DNA of 64,000 nucleotides from Catellatospora bangladeshensis (GCF_016862575.1 NZ_BONF01000010.1:310001-374000); one strand, 5' to 3'; shown: positions 49,363 through 58,374, numbered from the stretch's first letter. A program made the numbers and translations. The notes: generated by a model not told the origin, from the letters alone.

Positions 49363-51348
49363 TCAGGCGGTGGCGATCACGCGCACTCCGCCACCCGGCA
49401 CGGTGACCTCCCCGGCCCAGCCGGTGCCGTCGAGCAGGTCGGTCCCGGCCACGTCCGGCACGGTGACCGGCTCGTCACCGTGGTTGATCAGGAACAGAAA
49501 CGCGCCGCGCCGCACCGCCTCGACCGTCTCCGGCAGGCCGCGCGGGCGGTCCACCCCGGCCGCGTCGAGCGCCCGCGCCAGCACCGGCCGCAGCTCGTCC
49601 ACGCTGGTGGCGACATACCAGGCGGTGCCGTTGCCCAGCTCGTGCCGGGTGATCGCGGGATGCCCGGCGTCGGGGCCGGAGGCGAAGTCGGCGACGCTCA
49701 CGGCACCGGCCGGGCGCACCCGCTCCGACCACACCCGCGAGGACGAGCCGTCCGACAGCGCGACCGTCTCGTGCTCCCGCAGCGGGTGGAACTCCTCGAC
49801 GGACAGTCCCAGCACGTCGCGCAGCGCACCCGGGTACGCCCCCGGGTGCACCGTGTCATGTTCGTCGACGATCCCGGAGAAGTACGACACCAGCAGGTGC
49901 CCGCCCGATTCGACGAAGCAGCGCAGGTTCTTGGCCGCGGCCTCCCCCAGCAGGTAACCGCTGGGCACCACCACCAGCCGGTACGCCGACAGGTTCTCGG
50001 CCGGGTGCACGAAGTCGACCGTGGCGTGCTCGCGCCAGAGCGCCTGGTAGTACGCGTCGACGCGCTCGCGGAAGCGCAGGTCCACGCTGGGCCGCCACTC
50101 CAGCTCCAGCGCCCAGTAGGACTCCCAGTCCCAGACCACGGCCACTTCGGCGTGCACGCGCGAGCCGCGTACCCCCTCCAGAGCTTGCAGCTCAGCACCC
50201 AGACAGACCACGTCGCGCCAGAGCTGGGAGCCGGTGCCGGCGTGCGGGACCATCGCCGAGTGGAACTTCTCCGCACCCGACCGCGAGGCCCGCCACTGGA
50301 AGAACAGCACCGCGTCCGAGCCGCGCGCGACGTGCGCGAGGCTGTTGCGGCGCATCTCCCCCGGCCGCTTGGCGATGTTGCGCGGCTGCCAGCTGACCGC
50401 GCCCGTGGAGTGCTCCATCAGCAGCCACGGCCGGCCGTTGCCCAGCGAGCGGCTCAGGTCCGCCGACAGGGCCAGGTCGATGTGGTTGTCGGGCTGCTCG
50501 GCGTTGAGGTAGTGGTCGTTGGACACCACGTCCACCTCGGGCGCCCACCGCCACAGGTCCATCGACTTGCAGTTGGTGGTCATGAAGTTGGTGGTCACCG
50601 GCAGGCCCGGCGTCACCTCGTGCAGGACGTCGCGCTGCACGGTGAAGCAGGCCAGGTTCTCCGCCGAGCTGAAGCGGGCGAAGTCCAGCCGCTGCGCCGG
50701 GTTGACCACGGTGTGGTTCGCGCGCGGCAGGTCGATCTCGTCCCAGTCGCCGTAGCGCTGGCCCCAGAAGTTCGTGCCCCACGCCGCGTTGAGCGCGTCC
50801 AGCTCGCCATAGGTCTGGCGCAGCCAGTCGCGGAACGCGTGCAGGCTGGTGTCGCAGTAGCACTCGCCGAGCGGCGCGCCGTACTCGTTGTGCACGTGCC
50901 ACATCACCACGGCCGGGTGGTCGCGGTAGTGCTCGGCCAGCTTCCGCGCCAGCGCAGCGGTGGCCGCGCGGTACTCCGGCGAGCTGGGGCAGGCGGTCTC
51001 CCGCCCGCCCACGCCGTAGCGCACCCCCTCGCGGTTGACCGGCAGGGTGTGCGGGTACGCCTTGGCGAACCACGGCGGCGGGGCGGCGCTGGGCGTGGCG
51101 AGGTCGACGCTGACCCCGTTGGCGTGCAGCCGGTCCACGATCTCGTCGAGCCACCCGAACTCGTAGCGCCCCGGCGCCGGCTCCAGCAGCGCCCAGGCGA
51201 ACACCCCGAGGCTGACCAGGTTGACCCCGGCCTCGCGCATCAGCGCGACGTCCTCCTCCTGCACCTCGCGGGGCCACTGCTCCGGGTTGTAGTCGCCGCC
51301 GTAGGCCAGCCCCCGCAGGCGTGGCACGACATGATCGGACTGAGGCAC
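49363..51348 (-). CDS. Beta-galactosidase (GH42), intracellular
   Basis: About 661 aa, no signal peptide. GH42 layout: TIM barrel start 'GGDYNPEQWPREVQEEDVAL', acid/base Glu155 in 'WHVHNEYGAP', nucleophile Glu312 in 'WLLMEHSTGAVSW', then a trimerisation domain ('VVVPSGYLLGEAAAKNLRCF') and a small C-terminal beta domain. It releases galactose from imported beta-galacto-oligosaccharides. The cysteines in 'ECYCDTSLHA' may join a zinc site seen in some members. GTG 51348 is preceded by AGGGGGATCCT. The operator at 51377 controls it; it is divergent from the importer operon. Confidence 0.95.
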   Translation of the reverse strand: MPQSDHVVPRLRGLAYGGDYNPEQWPREVQEEDVALMREAGVNLVSLGVFAWALLEPAPGRYEFGWLDEIVDRLHANGVSVDLATPSAAPPPWFAKAYPHTLPVNREGVRYGVGGRETACPSSPEYRAATAALARKLAEHYRDHPAVVMWHVHNEYGAPLGECYCDTSLHAFRDWLRQTYGELDALNAAWGTNFWGQRYGDWDEIDLPRANHTVVNPAQRLDFARFSSAENLACFTVQRDVLHEVTPGLPVTTNFMTTNCKSMDLWRWAPEVDVVSNDHYLNAEQPDNHIDLALSADLSRSLGNGRPWLLMEHSTGAVSWQPRNIAKRPGEMRRNSLAHVARGSDAVLFFQWRASRSGAEKFHSAMVPHAGTGSQLWRDVVCLGAELQALEGVRGSRVHAEVAVVWDWESYWALELEWRPSVDLRFRERVDAYYQALWREHATVDFVHPAENLSAYRLVVVPSGYLLGEAAAKNLRCFVESGGHLLVSYFSGIVDEHDTVHPGAYPGALRDVLGLSVEEFHPLREHETVALSDGSSSRVWSERVRPAGAVSVADFASGPDAGHPAITRHELGNGTAWYVATSVDELRPVLARALDAAGVDRPRGLPETVEAVRRGAFLFLINHGDEPVTVPDVAGTDLLDGTGWAGEVTVPGGGVRVIATA

Positions 51349-51376
51349 AGGATCCCCCTGAGAAGCACGGTACGTC

Positions 51377-51390
51377 TGTGAACGTGCACA
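51377..51390 (-). promoter_or_regulatory. LacI-type operator upstream of GH42 gene
   Basis: TGTGAACGTGCACA differs from the perfect palindrome at one base. It is 29 nt before the GTG start and overlaps a TACTGT -10-like box on the minus strand (51393-51388). It places the GH42 gene under the repressor of this locus. Confidence 0.75.
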
Positions 51391-51440
51391 GTAGCCGAGC
51401 GCTGCCGCCGCCGGAAGGGCGGTCCGGGGCGCGGCGGCAT

Positions 51441-51515
51441 GATCATCCGACTTGCCAGGCACAAGGGCGAAAGCCGGCTCAAGATTCGCCCGATTGCCAG
51501 GCAAGTCGGACGATC
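51441..51515. repeat. 75-nt palindromic element, family 1, copy D (reverse orientation)
   Basis: It lies between the divergent promoters of the GH42 gene and the importer operon, so it is not a terminator of either. Ends are GATCATCCGACTTGCC and complement with a single change; the centre contains CTCAAGATT, the complement of AATCTTGAG. Confidence 0.85.
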
Positions 51516-51557
51516 ATGCGAGCCCAGACCCGCGTGTAACGCGTCGGACACGGGGCC

Positions 51558-51609
51558 TTGACGGGGTCGATACGGCAGCGCAGACTGTGGCGCACTGTGA
51601 ACGTTCACA
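51558..51609 (+). promoter_or_regulatory. Promoter and operator of the sugar importer operon
   Basis: TTGACG (51558-51563), a 17-bp spacer and CAGACT (51581-51586) precede the perfect operator TGTGAACGTTCACA (51596-51609), 27 nt before the first gene. This controls the four-gene operon that ends in the repressor itself, giving negative feedback. Confidence 0.75.
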
Positions 51610-51636
51610 GAGATTTCGCCTTTTGACGGAGGACCT

Positions 51637-52932
51637 ATGCGTACCAAGCGGCTCAGCGCGGCGCTGTCCGTGCTGCTCGCCGGCGCCCTCGTGGCGGGCT
51701 GTTCGAGCGGCGCGGAGGAGCAGACCCCGCAGGAGACCGGACCGGTCGAGCTGACCTTCTGGACCTGGGCGCCCAACATGGACAAGATCGCGGCGGTGTG
51801 GAACGAGGCGCACCCCGACATCAAGGTCACGGTCAGCAAGCAGGCCGGCGGCGACGAGGCGGCGGCGAAGTTCCTCACCGCGGCCAAGGCGGGCAACGCG
51901 CCCGACCTGGTGCAGGCCGAGTACCAGATGCTCCCGTCGTTCGTGGCCGCCGAGGCGGTCGCCGACATCAAGGCCGACGTCGAGGGCGTGCGCGGCGAGT
52001 TCTCCGACGGCATCTGGAGCCTGGTGACGCTCGGGACGGATGCCGTCTACGGGCTGCCGCAGGACAGCGGCCCGATGATGCTCTACTACCGCCAGGACCT
52101 GTTCGCCAAGTACGGCATCGCCGTGCCGAAGACGTGGGACGAGTACGCCGCCGCGGCGCGTACGGTGCGCGCCAAGGACAAGTCGGTCTACCTGGGCGGC
52201 TTCTCCACGAAGGACCCGGGCTGGTTCGCCGGGCTGTCGCAGCAGGCGGGCGGCCAGTGGTGGGCCATCACCGGCGAGGCGTGGAAGGTCGGCATCAACG
52301 ACGAGGCCACGAAGAAGGTCGCCGACTTCTGGGGCGGCCTGGCCAAGGAGGGCGCCGTCGACACGCAGGCGCCGTGGACGCCGGAGTGGAACGCCGCGCT
52401 CAACGGGGGCAAGCTGCTGACCTGGGCGTCGGCGGTCTGGGGTCCGGGCGTGCTGTCCAGCAACGCCCCTGACGGCAAGGGCAAGTGGGCGATCGCGCCG
52501 CTGCCGCAGTGGAGCGCCGGGGAGAGCTACTCCGGCTTCTGGGGCGGCTCGTCGATCGCGGTGTCCGCGGGCAGCAAGCACCGCAAGGCCGCCGCGCAGT
52601 TCCTGAGCTGGCTCAACACCGACGCCAAGGCTGTCGACCTGCTGATCAAGGAGGCGGCGATCTACCCGGCCGCCAAGAGCGGGCAGAAGCTGCTCACGAC
52701 GGCGCCCGAGTACTTCGCCAACCAGCCCGACTTCTGGCAGCAGGCCACCACCATCGCGGGCACCGCGCGCGGCTTCACCTTCGGCCCGAACGTCAACGTG
52801 GCGTACGGCGCGTACAAGGACGCCTTCGACAAGGCGGTGCAGCAGAAGTCCTCCTTCGCCGACGCGCTCACGTCGGTGCAGGACGCGACGGTCGCCGACA
52901 TGAAGAAGTCCGGCTTCACGCTGGCCGGCTGA
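51637..52932 (+). CDS. Sugar ABC transporter substrate-binding lipoprotein
   Basis: 431 aa. A lipoprotein signal peptide ends at the lipobox LVAG-Cys22. The mature protein is a family 1 (MalE-like) extracellular binding protein ('VELTFWTWAPNMDKIAAVWN', 'GLPQDSGPMMLYYRQDLFAK'). It likely captures galacto-oligosaccharides released by the GH53 enzyme (inference from locus). ATG 51637 has GGAGG about 5 nt upstream. It is followed by two permease genes; no ATPase gene is in the operon, so a shared MsmK-type ATPase is expected elsewhere. Confidence 0.95.
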   Translation: MRTKRLSAALSVLLAGALVAGCSSGAEEQTPQETGPVELTFWTWAPNMDKIAAVWNEAHPDIKVTVSKQAGGDEAAAKFLTAAKAGNAPDLVQAEYQMLPSFVAAEAVADIKADVEGVRGEFSDGIWSLVTLGTDAVYGLPQDSGPMMLYYRQDLFAKYGIAVPKTWDEYAAAARTVRAKDKSVYLGGFSTKDPGWFAGLSQQAGGQWWAITGEAWKVGINDEATKKVADFWGGLAKEGAVDTQAPWTPEWNAALNGGKLLTWASAVWGPGVLSSNAPDGKGKWAIAPLPQWSAGESYSGFWGGSSIAVSAGSKHRKAAAQFLSWLNTDAKAVDLLIKEAAIYPAAKSGQKLLTTAPEYFANQPDFWQQATTIAGTARGFTFGPNVNVAYGAYKDAFDKAVQQKSSFADALTSVQDATVADMKKSGFTLAG

Positions 52933-52935
52933 CCC

Positions 52936-53862
52936 ATGTCCACGGCACAGAAGGGCGCCCGCGCGCACCGCGCGGGCGCCACCCCCTACCTGTACCTGGC
53001 CCCGGCGGTCGTGCTGTTCACGCTGTTCGTGGCCGCGCCCATCGGCTACACGGCCTACCTGAGCATGCGCCGGGTCAAGTTCTCCGGCCTGGGCCTGGGC
53101 AAGAACTCGCGCACCGAGATCTTCGCCGGGCTGGACAACTACCGGGCCGCCGTCGCCGACGGCGAGTTCTGGGCGGGCTGGCTGCGCGTGCTCGGGTACG
53201 CCGGGCTGGTGCTGACCCTGATGCTGGGGCTGGCGCTGGTGTTCGCGCTGCTGCTGGACTCGGCGCGGGTGCGGCTGGCCCGCTTCTCCCGCATCGCGAT
53301 CTTCCTGCCGTACGCGGTCCCGGGCGTGGTCGCCACGCTGCTCTGGGGCTTCCTCTACCTGCCCAGCCTGAGCCCGATCCACGCCACGCTGCGCGCGTTC
53401 GGGGTGGAGAACGTGGACCTGCTCGACCCGAGCACGGTGCTGTTCTCCATGGTCAACGTCGCGATCTGGGGCGGCACCGGGTTCAACATGCTGGTCCTCT
53501 ACACGCAGCTGCGGGCCATCCCCCGCGACTACTACGAGGCGGCCCGCATCGACGGCGCGGGCGAGCTGGCCATCGCGCTGCGGGTCAAGGTGCCGATGCT
53601 GGCCCCGGCGCTGGTGCTGACCACGGTGTTCTCCATCATCGCGACGATCCAGGTGTTCACCGAGCCGATGACGCTGCGGCCCATCTCCAACGCGGTCAGC
53701 TCCACCTGGAGCCCGCTGATGAAGGTGTACACGGACGCGTTCATCAACGGCGACCTCTACTCGGCGGCGGCGACGTCGCTGGTCATCGCGGTGATCTCGG
53801 TGGTGCCGTCGCTGCTGTTCATGCGGCTGGTCCGCCGCCAGGCGTTCGGGGAGGAACGATGA
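52936..53862 (+). CDS. Sugar ABC transporter permease (MalF/MsmF type)
   Basis: 308 aa with six TM helices. The EAA loop is 'YYEAARIDGAGELAIALRVKVP'-like (segment near 195-215), which contacts the ATPase. It begins 3 nt after the stop of the binding-protein gene and overlaps the next permease by 4 nt (ATGA). It forms the membrane channel for the galacto-oligosaccharide importer with its partner. Confidence 0.95.
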   Translation: MSTAQKGARAHRAGATPYLYLAPAVVLFTLFVAAPIGYTAYLSMRRVKFSGLGLGKNSRTEIFAGLDNYRAAVADGEFWAGWLRVLGYAGLVLTLMLGLALVFALLLDSARVRLARFSRIAIFLPYAVPGVVATLLWGFLYLPSLSPIHATLRAFGVENVDLLDPSTVLFSMVNVAIWGGTGFNMLVLYTQLRAIPRDYYEAARIDGAGELAIALRVKVPMLAPALVLTTVFSIIATIQVFTEPMTLRPISNAVSSTWSPLMKVYTDAFINGDLYSAAATSLVIAVISVVPSLLFMRLVRRQAFGEER

Positions 53863-54755
53863 CCGCCATCGCGGAGAAGCCGCGCACCAGCGTCGCCGCG
53901 GAGAAGTCTCGGCCGCGGGGGGTACGCCGGGGCCTGGGGCTCGCGCCGACGGCCGTGCTGCTGCTCGGGGCGCTGTACTGCCTGCTGCCGGTGTGCTGGG
54001 TGCTCGCCGCGTCCACCAAGACCCGCGGCGAGCTGTTCACCTCGAACGCGTTCGCGCCGGGCACGGGGCTGCTGGACAACATCGCCGACCTGTCGGCGTA
54101 CCGGGACGGCATCTTCTGGCAGTGGATGGCCAACACCGCGCTGTACGCGGGCGTCGGCGCGCTGCTGTCCACGGCGGTGTCGGTGCTGGCCGGATACGCC
54201 CTGGCCAAGTTCCGGTTCTTCGGCCGCGACACCATCTTCACCGTGCTGATCGGCGGCATCCTGGTGCCGGCGGTGGTGCTCGCGGTCCCGCAGTACCTGC
54301 TGCTGGCCAAGGCCGGGCTGGCGAACACGTACTGGGCGGTGCTGCTGCCCAGCATCCTGCACCCGTACAGCATCTACCTGGCCCGGATCTACGCCGCCGC
54401 GGCGATCCCGGACGCGCTGCTGGAGGCGGGCCGCATCGACGGGGCCGGCGAGCACCGGCTGCTGCGGGTGGTGGCGCTGCCGCTGATGGCGCCGGGCATG
54501 GTGACGATCTTCCTGTTCCAGTTCGTGGCGATCTGGAACAACTTCCTGCTGCCGTTCATCATGCTCGCCGACGACGAGCGCTTCCCGCTCACCGTCGGCC
54601 TCTACACGCTGCTGGCCACCGGGGCCAACCAGCCTGCCCTGTACAACCTGGTGATCACCGGGGCGCTGCTGTCGATCATCCCGCTGATCGCGCTGTTCCT
54701 GACCATGCAGCGGTACTGGCGCACGGACCTGTCCGGCGGGTCTGTGAAAAGCTGA
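53859..54755 (+). CDS. Sugar ABC transporter permease (MalG/MsmG type)
   Basis: 298 aa, six TM helices, the second half of the channel. The EAA loop 'LLEAGRIDGAGEHRLLRVVA' is present. ATG 53859 overlaps the upstream stop with GAGGAA before it, and its own stop shares a base with the repressor start (TGATG). This indicates one transcript for importer and regulator. Confidence 0.95.
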   Translation: MTAIAEKPRTSVAAEKSRPRGVRRGLGLAPTAVLLLGALYCLLPVCWVLAASTKTRGELFTSNAFAPGTGLLDNIADLSAYRDGIFWQWMANTALYAGVGALLSTAVSVLAGYALAKFRFFGRDTIFTVLIGGILVPAVVLAVPQYLLLAKAGLANTYWAVLLPSILHPYSIYLARIYAAAAIPDALLEAGRIDGAGEHRLLRVVALPLMAPGMVTIFLFQFVAIWNNFLLPFIMLADDERFPLTVGLYTLLATGANQPALYNLVITGALLSIIPLIALFLTMQRYWRTDLSGGSVKS

Positions 54756-55768
54756 TGGCCGTGACGAACAAGCGGCGTCCCACGATCCACGACGTGGCCC
54801 GTGCCTCGGGAGTCTCCCGGGGCACGGTGTCCCGTGCGCTGAACGGCGACCCCTACGTGAGCACGGCCGCGCTCGCCGCCGTGAAACGCGCCGTCGCGGA
54901 GACCGGGTACGTGGTCAACCGCGCCGCGCGCAGCCTGGTCACCCAGCGCACCGGCACCGTGGTCATGGTGCTGTCCGAGCCGCAGGAGAAGCTGTTCGAG
55001 GACCCGAACTTCAGCGTGCTGCTGCGCGTGGCCACCCGGCGGCTGGCCCAGCGCGACGTCGCGCTGGTCATGATGGTGGCCGGCGACGACGGCGACCGCG
55101 AGCGGGTCATCCGCTACCTGCGCGGCGGCCACGCCGACGGGGTGCTGCTGCTGTCGGCGCACTCCGGCGACCCGCTGCTCGCCGAACTCGACGGCCTGTC
55201 CATCCCGGCCGTGGCCTGCGGCGCGGTGCTCGGCCGCGAGGGCGTGATCCCGTACGCCGCCGCCGACGACCGCGAGGGCGCCCGCCAGATGACGCAGTAC
55301 CTCGTCGACCAGGGCCGTAGGAAGATCGCCACGATCACCGGCCCGCTCGACACCCCCGGCGGCCTGAACCGGCTGGAGGGCTTCTGCGACGTGCTCGGCC
55401 GCAAGGCCGTCAAGAAGCTCATCGCCCACGGCGACTACTCCCGGCACAGCGGCGAGACCGCGATGGCCGAACTGCTCGACCGCACCCCCGACCTGGACGC
55501 CGTCTTCGTCGGCTCGGACCTCATGGCCGCCGGGGCGCTCGCCGTGCTGCGCGCCCGCGGCCGCCGCGTCCCGGAGGACGTCGCCGTCGGCGGCTTCGAC
55601 GACTCCGCCATCGCCTCCTCCACCCACCCCCGCCTCACCACCGTCCGCCAGCCCCTGGAGCAGGTAGCCACCGAAACCGTCCGCCTCCTCCTCGAACTCA
55701 TCGACGGCGCCGAGACCGTGACCCCCGTAGTCCTCCCCACCGAACTCGTCACCCGCGAATCCGCCTGA
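54755..55768 (+). CDS. LacI-family repressor of the galactan regulon
   Basis: About 337 aa. The N-terminal helix-turn-helix with hinge is 'PTIHDVARASGVSRGTVSRA' and 'AARSLVTQRTG'; the ligand-binding periplasmic-type domain follows ('TGTVVMVLSEP', 'GVLLLSAH', 'VAVGGFDDSAIASSTHP'). The four TGTGAACGnnCACA sites in this locus are LacI-type palindromes, so it most likely binds them and is released by a galactose-type sugar. It is the last gene of the importer operon. The stop is followed directly by a family-2 repeat. Confidence 0.94.
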   Translation: MAVTNKRRPTIHDVARASGVSRGTVSRALNGDPYVSTAALAAVKRAVAETGYVVNRAARSLVTQRTGTVVMVLSEPQEKLFEDPNFSVLLRVATRRLAQRDVALVMMVAGDDGDRERVIRYLRGGHADGVLLLSAHSGDPLLAELDGLSIPAVACGAVLGREGVIPYAAADDREGARQMTQYLVDQGRRKIATITGPLDTPGGLNRLEGFCDVLGRKAVKKLIAHGDYSRHSGETAMAELLDRTPDLDAVFVGSDLMAAGALAVLRARGRRVPEDVAVGGFDDSAIASSTHPRLTTVRQPLEQVATETVRLLLELIDGAETVTPVVLPTELVTRESA

Positions 55769-55821
55769 AAGGAAGGGCACCTTCTTAACGCTATTGGTAG
55801 AGGAAGGGCACCTTCTTAACG
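55769..55821. repeat. Family-2 repeat, copy c (direct pair)
   Basis: AAGGAAGGGCACCTTCTTAAC occurs twice in the same orientation (from 55769 and from 55800) with CTATTGGTAG between. It begins immediately after the LacI-gene stop and lies before the convergent gene ending at 55852. Confidence 0.85.
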
Positions 55822-55851
55822 TCGCCGCCGCCGCACCTGCTCAGGCGCCGC

Positions 55852-56706
55852 TCAGCGCCAGGTGAAGCCGTCGAGCAGCGCGATGAACTCGGCGCGGGAT
55901 AGGCGCAACCGCACGGGCGTCACCTCGTAGCCCAGCTCCCCACCCGGGGCGGGCACCCGCCACAGGAAGCGGTACTCGCCGAGCACGTCGTAGAGGACCC
56001 CGTCGACCGGGCCGACCCGCAGCGGCACACCACCCTGGGTCGCCTTGGCCGGATCGGTGCCCACGATGTCCACCTGCGATGTGACGACTTCGAGGTTCTT
56101 CGGCTTCCTCGTCATGTACGAGACGGTGAACGTCTCCGGGCCCGCGTCGCGGCTGATGGCCCCGTAGCCGTTGAGCTCCAGGCCCCGCCACGCGACCGGC
56201 AGGTGTGCCCGGTCGTACACGGGCGGCCTGCGGCCCGTGACCGGGTCCACGAGGATCTGCCCGGCGCCGACGGAGTGCGGCGGCAGCTCGACCATCGGGA
56301 TGCCCGCACGGGTGCAGTCGTCGGGGCGGCGCAGGGTCCCGGTGACGGTCACGACCGCCGTGTTCCCCTGCGGCTCGACCGCCACCACGGGCGCGTCGAG
56401 CACCTGGCAGTCCTGCCGGTGCAGGTAGAGCCGCACCTGCTCGCCGTCGCGGTAGGCGAACGACCACGGCAGGCTGTTCGCCGGGGGCCGGGACACGGCC
56501 GGGTCGGGCGCGGGCTGCGGGACGCCGCGCAGCAGCGGCACCAGCCCTGCCGCGACCAGGGCCGCTACGGCCGCGACCGTGATCGTCCGGCGGGCGCGGC
56601 GGCGGCGTACCCGGTGGCGGATCTCGCCCAGCGGCGCCCGCGCGACGTCGGCGGGCAGCTCACGGGTCGCCTCGTCCAGCAGGGTGCGCATGTCGGAGGT
56701 GCTCAC
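55852..56706 (-). CDS. One-TM protein co-encoded with ECF sigma factor
   Basis: About 284 aa. A cytoplasmic N terminus of about 40 residues ('MRTLLDEATRELPADV') with a basic stretch ('RHRVRRRRARR') leads to one TM helix ('TITVAAVAALVAAGLVPLL') and an extracytoplasmic domain with a Cys pair (in 'RQDCQVLDAP' and 'PDDCTRAG'). No zinc anti-sigma motif is seen. GTG 56706 overlaps the sigma stop (GTGA) and has GGAG upstream. It probably regulates or serves the sigma factor; the pair parallels 29364-30598. Confidence 0.8.
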   Translation of the reverse strand: MSTSDMRTLLDEATRELPADVARAPLGEIRHRVRRRRARRTITVAAVAALVAAGLVPLLRGVPQPAPDPAVSRPPANSLPWSFAYRDGEQVRLYLHRQDCQVLDAPVVAVEPQGNTAVVTVTGTLRRPDDCTRAGIPMVELPPHSVGAGQILVDPVTGRRPPVYDRAHLPVAWRGLELNGYGAISRDAGPETFTVSYMTRKPKNLEVVTSQVDIVGTDPAKATQGGVPLRVGPVDGVLYDVLGEYRFLWRVPAPGGELGYEVTPVRLRLSRAEFIALLDGFTWR

Positions 56707-57200
56707 AGCGGTGCTCCTTCCGTGACGAGGTCGCGCAGGCCGGCGTGGCCGCGCAGGGTGGTGAGGGCGCGTGCGGTGTACGACTTGACGGTGCCGACGC
56801 TGATGCCCAGCGCCGCGGCGGTCGCCGCCTCGGTCAGGTCGGCGTGGAAGCGCAGCATCAGCACCGCCCGCTGCTGCTGCGGCAGCGACAGCAGCGCGGC
56901 CCGGACGACCCGCTGCGTCTCCACCGGCGAGAGCGCGTCGGCGCCCGCGCGCTCCGGCAGCGCCTCGGTCGGGATCTCGGCCCGCCACTTACGCCGCCAC
57001 CAGGTCAGGAACGTGGTGGCGAGCATGGCCCGCAGGTACGCGTCAGGCGCGTCGTCCCTGATCCGCGACCAGCGGCCGTACGCCCGCGCCAGCACCGTCT
57101 GCACGAGGTCCTCGGCCTTGTGCCAGTCCCCCGTCAGCAGCCAGGCGGAGCGCACCAGCCGTGGCCATGCCGCCACGACGTACGCGTCGAAGTCCTCCAC
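56703..57200 (-). CDS. ECF sigma factor, SigE-like (SIG/SACE type)
   Basis: About 165 aa. Region 2 is 'AYVVAAWPRLVRSAWLLTGD' to 'LVQTVLARAYGRW'; region 4 is 'LLSLPQQQRAVLMLRFHADL' with 'AATAAALGISVGTVKSYTARAL'. It is the compact actinobacterial SigE-type (SigE70-like) sigma. The second of two adjacent GTG codons (57200) is 6 nt from GAGGAGG and preferred over 57203. GGCAACC at 57249-57243 resembles the AAC-type -35 seen before the other sigma gene. Confidence 0.92.
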   Translation of the reverse strand: MEDFDAYVVAAWPRLVRSAWLLTGDWHKAEDLVQTVLARAYGRWSRIRDDAPDAYLRAMLATTFLTWWRRKWRAEIPTEALPERAGADALSPVETQRVVRAALLSLPQQQRAVLMLRFHADLTEAATAAALGISVGTVKSYTARALTTLRGHAGLRDLVTEGAPL

Positions 57201-57303
57201 CACCGACCTCCTCGGCCCACCAACAACCCCTGGTCGACGAATGGTTGCCAAGGTTCGCAAGATCTTCGCAGTAGGTTCTCCCACCGGGCGCGGGAGGATC
57301 CGG

Positions 57304-58374
57304 TCAGGCGAGGCCGACGGCCCAGACACCGATCATGACGAGGAGCGGGACCAGCACCAGGACGGGGAACGGGCGGCGCAGCGGCGCGTACGGCGGCGCG
57401 AGACCGATCGGCGGCTCACTGGCTGTCACGCTCCCGGCGCCGGTCGGACCGGGGGTGGGCGTCTCCACCGTGTCGCCCAGCTCCCCGAGCCGCGTGTAGA
57501 GCGCATCCGCGGTCTCGCCCATCCACCGCCAGGTCTGCGGATCACAGCAGGACAGCGATCGGAGGTGGGAGTACACGAACAGGCGGTCCGCCACGACCTC
57601 CACGTCGAAAGCGGTCTTCCCGGGGCCGACGAGCCGCGCGACGACGTCCGGCGTGAACAGCGCACGTGCCCAGCCCTCCGCCTCGGGCGGGCACCAGAGC
57701 CGGAACGTCTCCTCGAACGGGCCGCCCAGCGCCGCCCGCCTGTCCATCCCGGCCGGGCTCGATCCGAGCAGGCGTCCGCCGCCGACGCGGGCTTCCAGCA
57801 CGACCCGCGCCATCGGCCGGTCGAGCGTGAGCGCGAAGTAGGACCAGCTCAGCGACTCGCCCGCGCGCCCCTTGGGGATCCAGGCGCGGTAGTTCGCGAC
57901 CTCCAGCGGGCGAGGGCCGGAGCGGCGCAGGCGCGCCGAAGCCCGACGCAGGGTGCCGCGCTGGAAGATGAGCCCCGGCAGGTCAGGCTCCTTGACCTCG
58001 GGCGCGAACTCGAACCCGTTGGCGGCGGCGAACCGGTGCAGCCGGAACAGCTCCTCCCGGTCGCCCCTCTTCACGTGGGCGACCAGGATGAAGACGACGG
58101 CGACGAGGCAGGCCGCCGTGCCGGCCGCCAGGAGCACGGCGTGCTCGCGCAACGGCCCGGCCTGCGCCTGCGCGCCCAGCACGCCGAGCATCAGGGCGAC
58201 GTAGACGAGGGCGGCGACGGCGGCCGTCGCGACCGCGTAGAGGGCGACCAGACCGGCCCAGACGTTCCACCGCGGGCGGTGTCCGAGGACGCGCGTGGTG
58301 TACTCCCGCAGCTCCGGGCCGGTGGAGCCGACGGTGAGCGGCGTCTGGTCGAGCGGTTCACTGATCATGGACAC
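57304..58374 (-). CDS. Hypothetical membrane protein with two N-terminal TM helices
   Basis: About 356 aa. Two TM helices (about 50-75 and 88-110) are followed by a cytoplasmic domain of about 210 residues ('RFAAANGFEFAPEVKEPDLP', 'ALTLDRPMARVVLEARVGGG', 'FDVEVVADRLFVYSH') and a C-terminal TM segment ('FPVLVLVPLLVMIGVWAV'). I do not recognise the family. On the minus strand TATGGT (58386-58381) lies 6 nt before GTG 58374, a leaderless start; ATG 58368 two codons later is the alternative. Confidence 0.75.
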   Translation of the reverse strand: MSMISEPLDQTPLTVGSTGPELREYTTRVLGHRPRWNVWAGLVALYAVATAAVAALVYVALMLGVLGAQAQAGPLREHAVLLAAGTAACLVAVVFILVAHVKRGDREELFRLHRFAAANGFEFAPEVKEPDLPGLIFQRGTLRRASARLRRSGPRPLEVANYRAWIPKGRAGESLSWSYFALTLDRPMARVVLEARVGGGRLLGSSPAGMDRRAALGGPFEETFRLWCPPEAEGWARALFTPDVVARLVGPGKTAFDVEVVADRLFVYSHLRSLSCCDPQTWRWMGETADALYTRLGELGDTVETPTPGPTGAGSVTASEPPIGLAPPYAPLRRPFPVLVLVPLLVMIGVWAVGLA

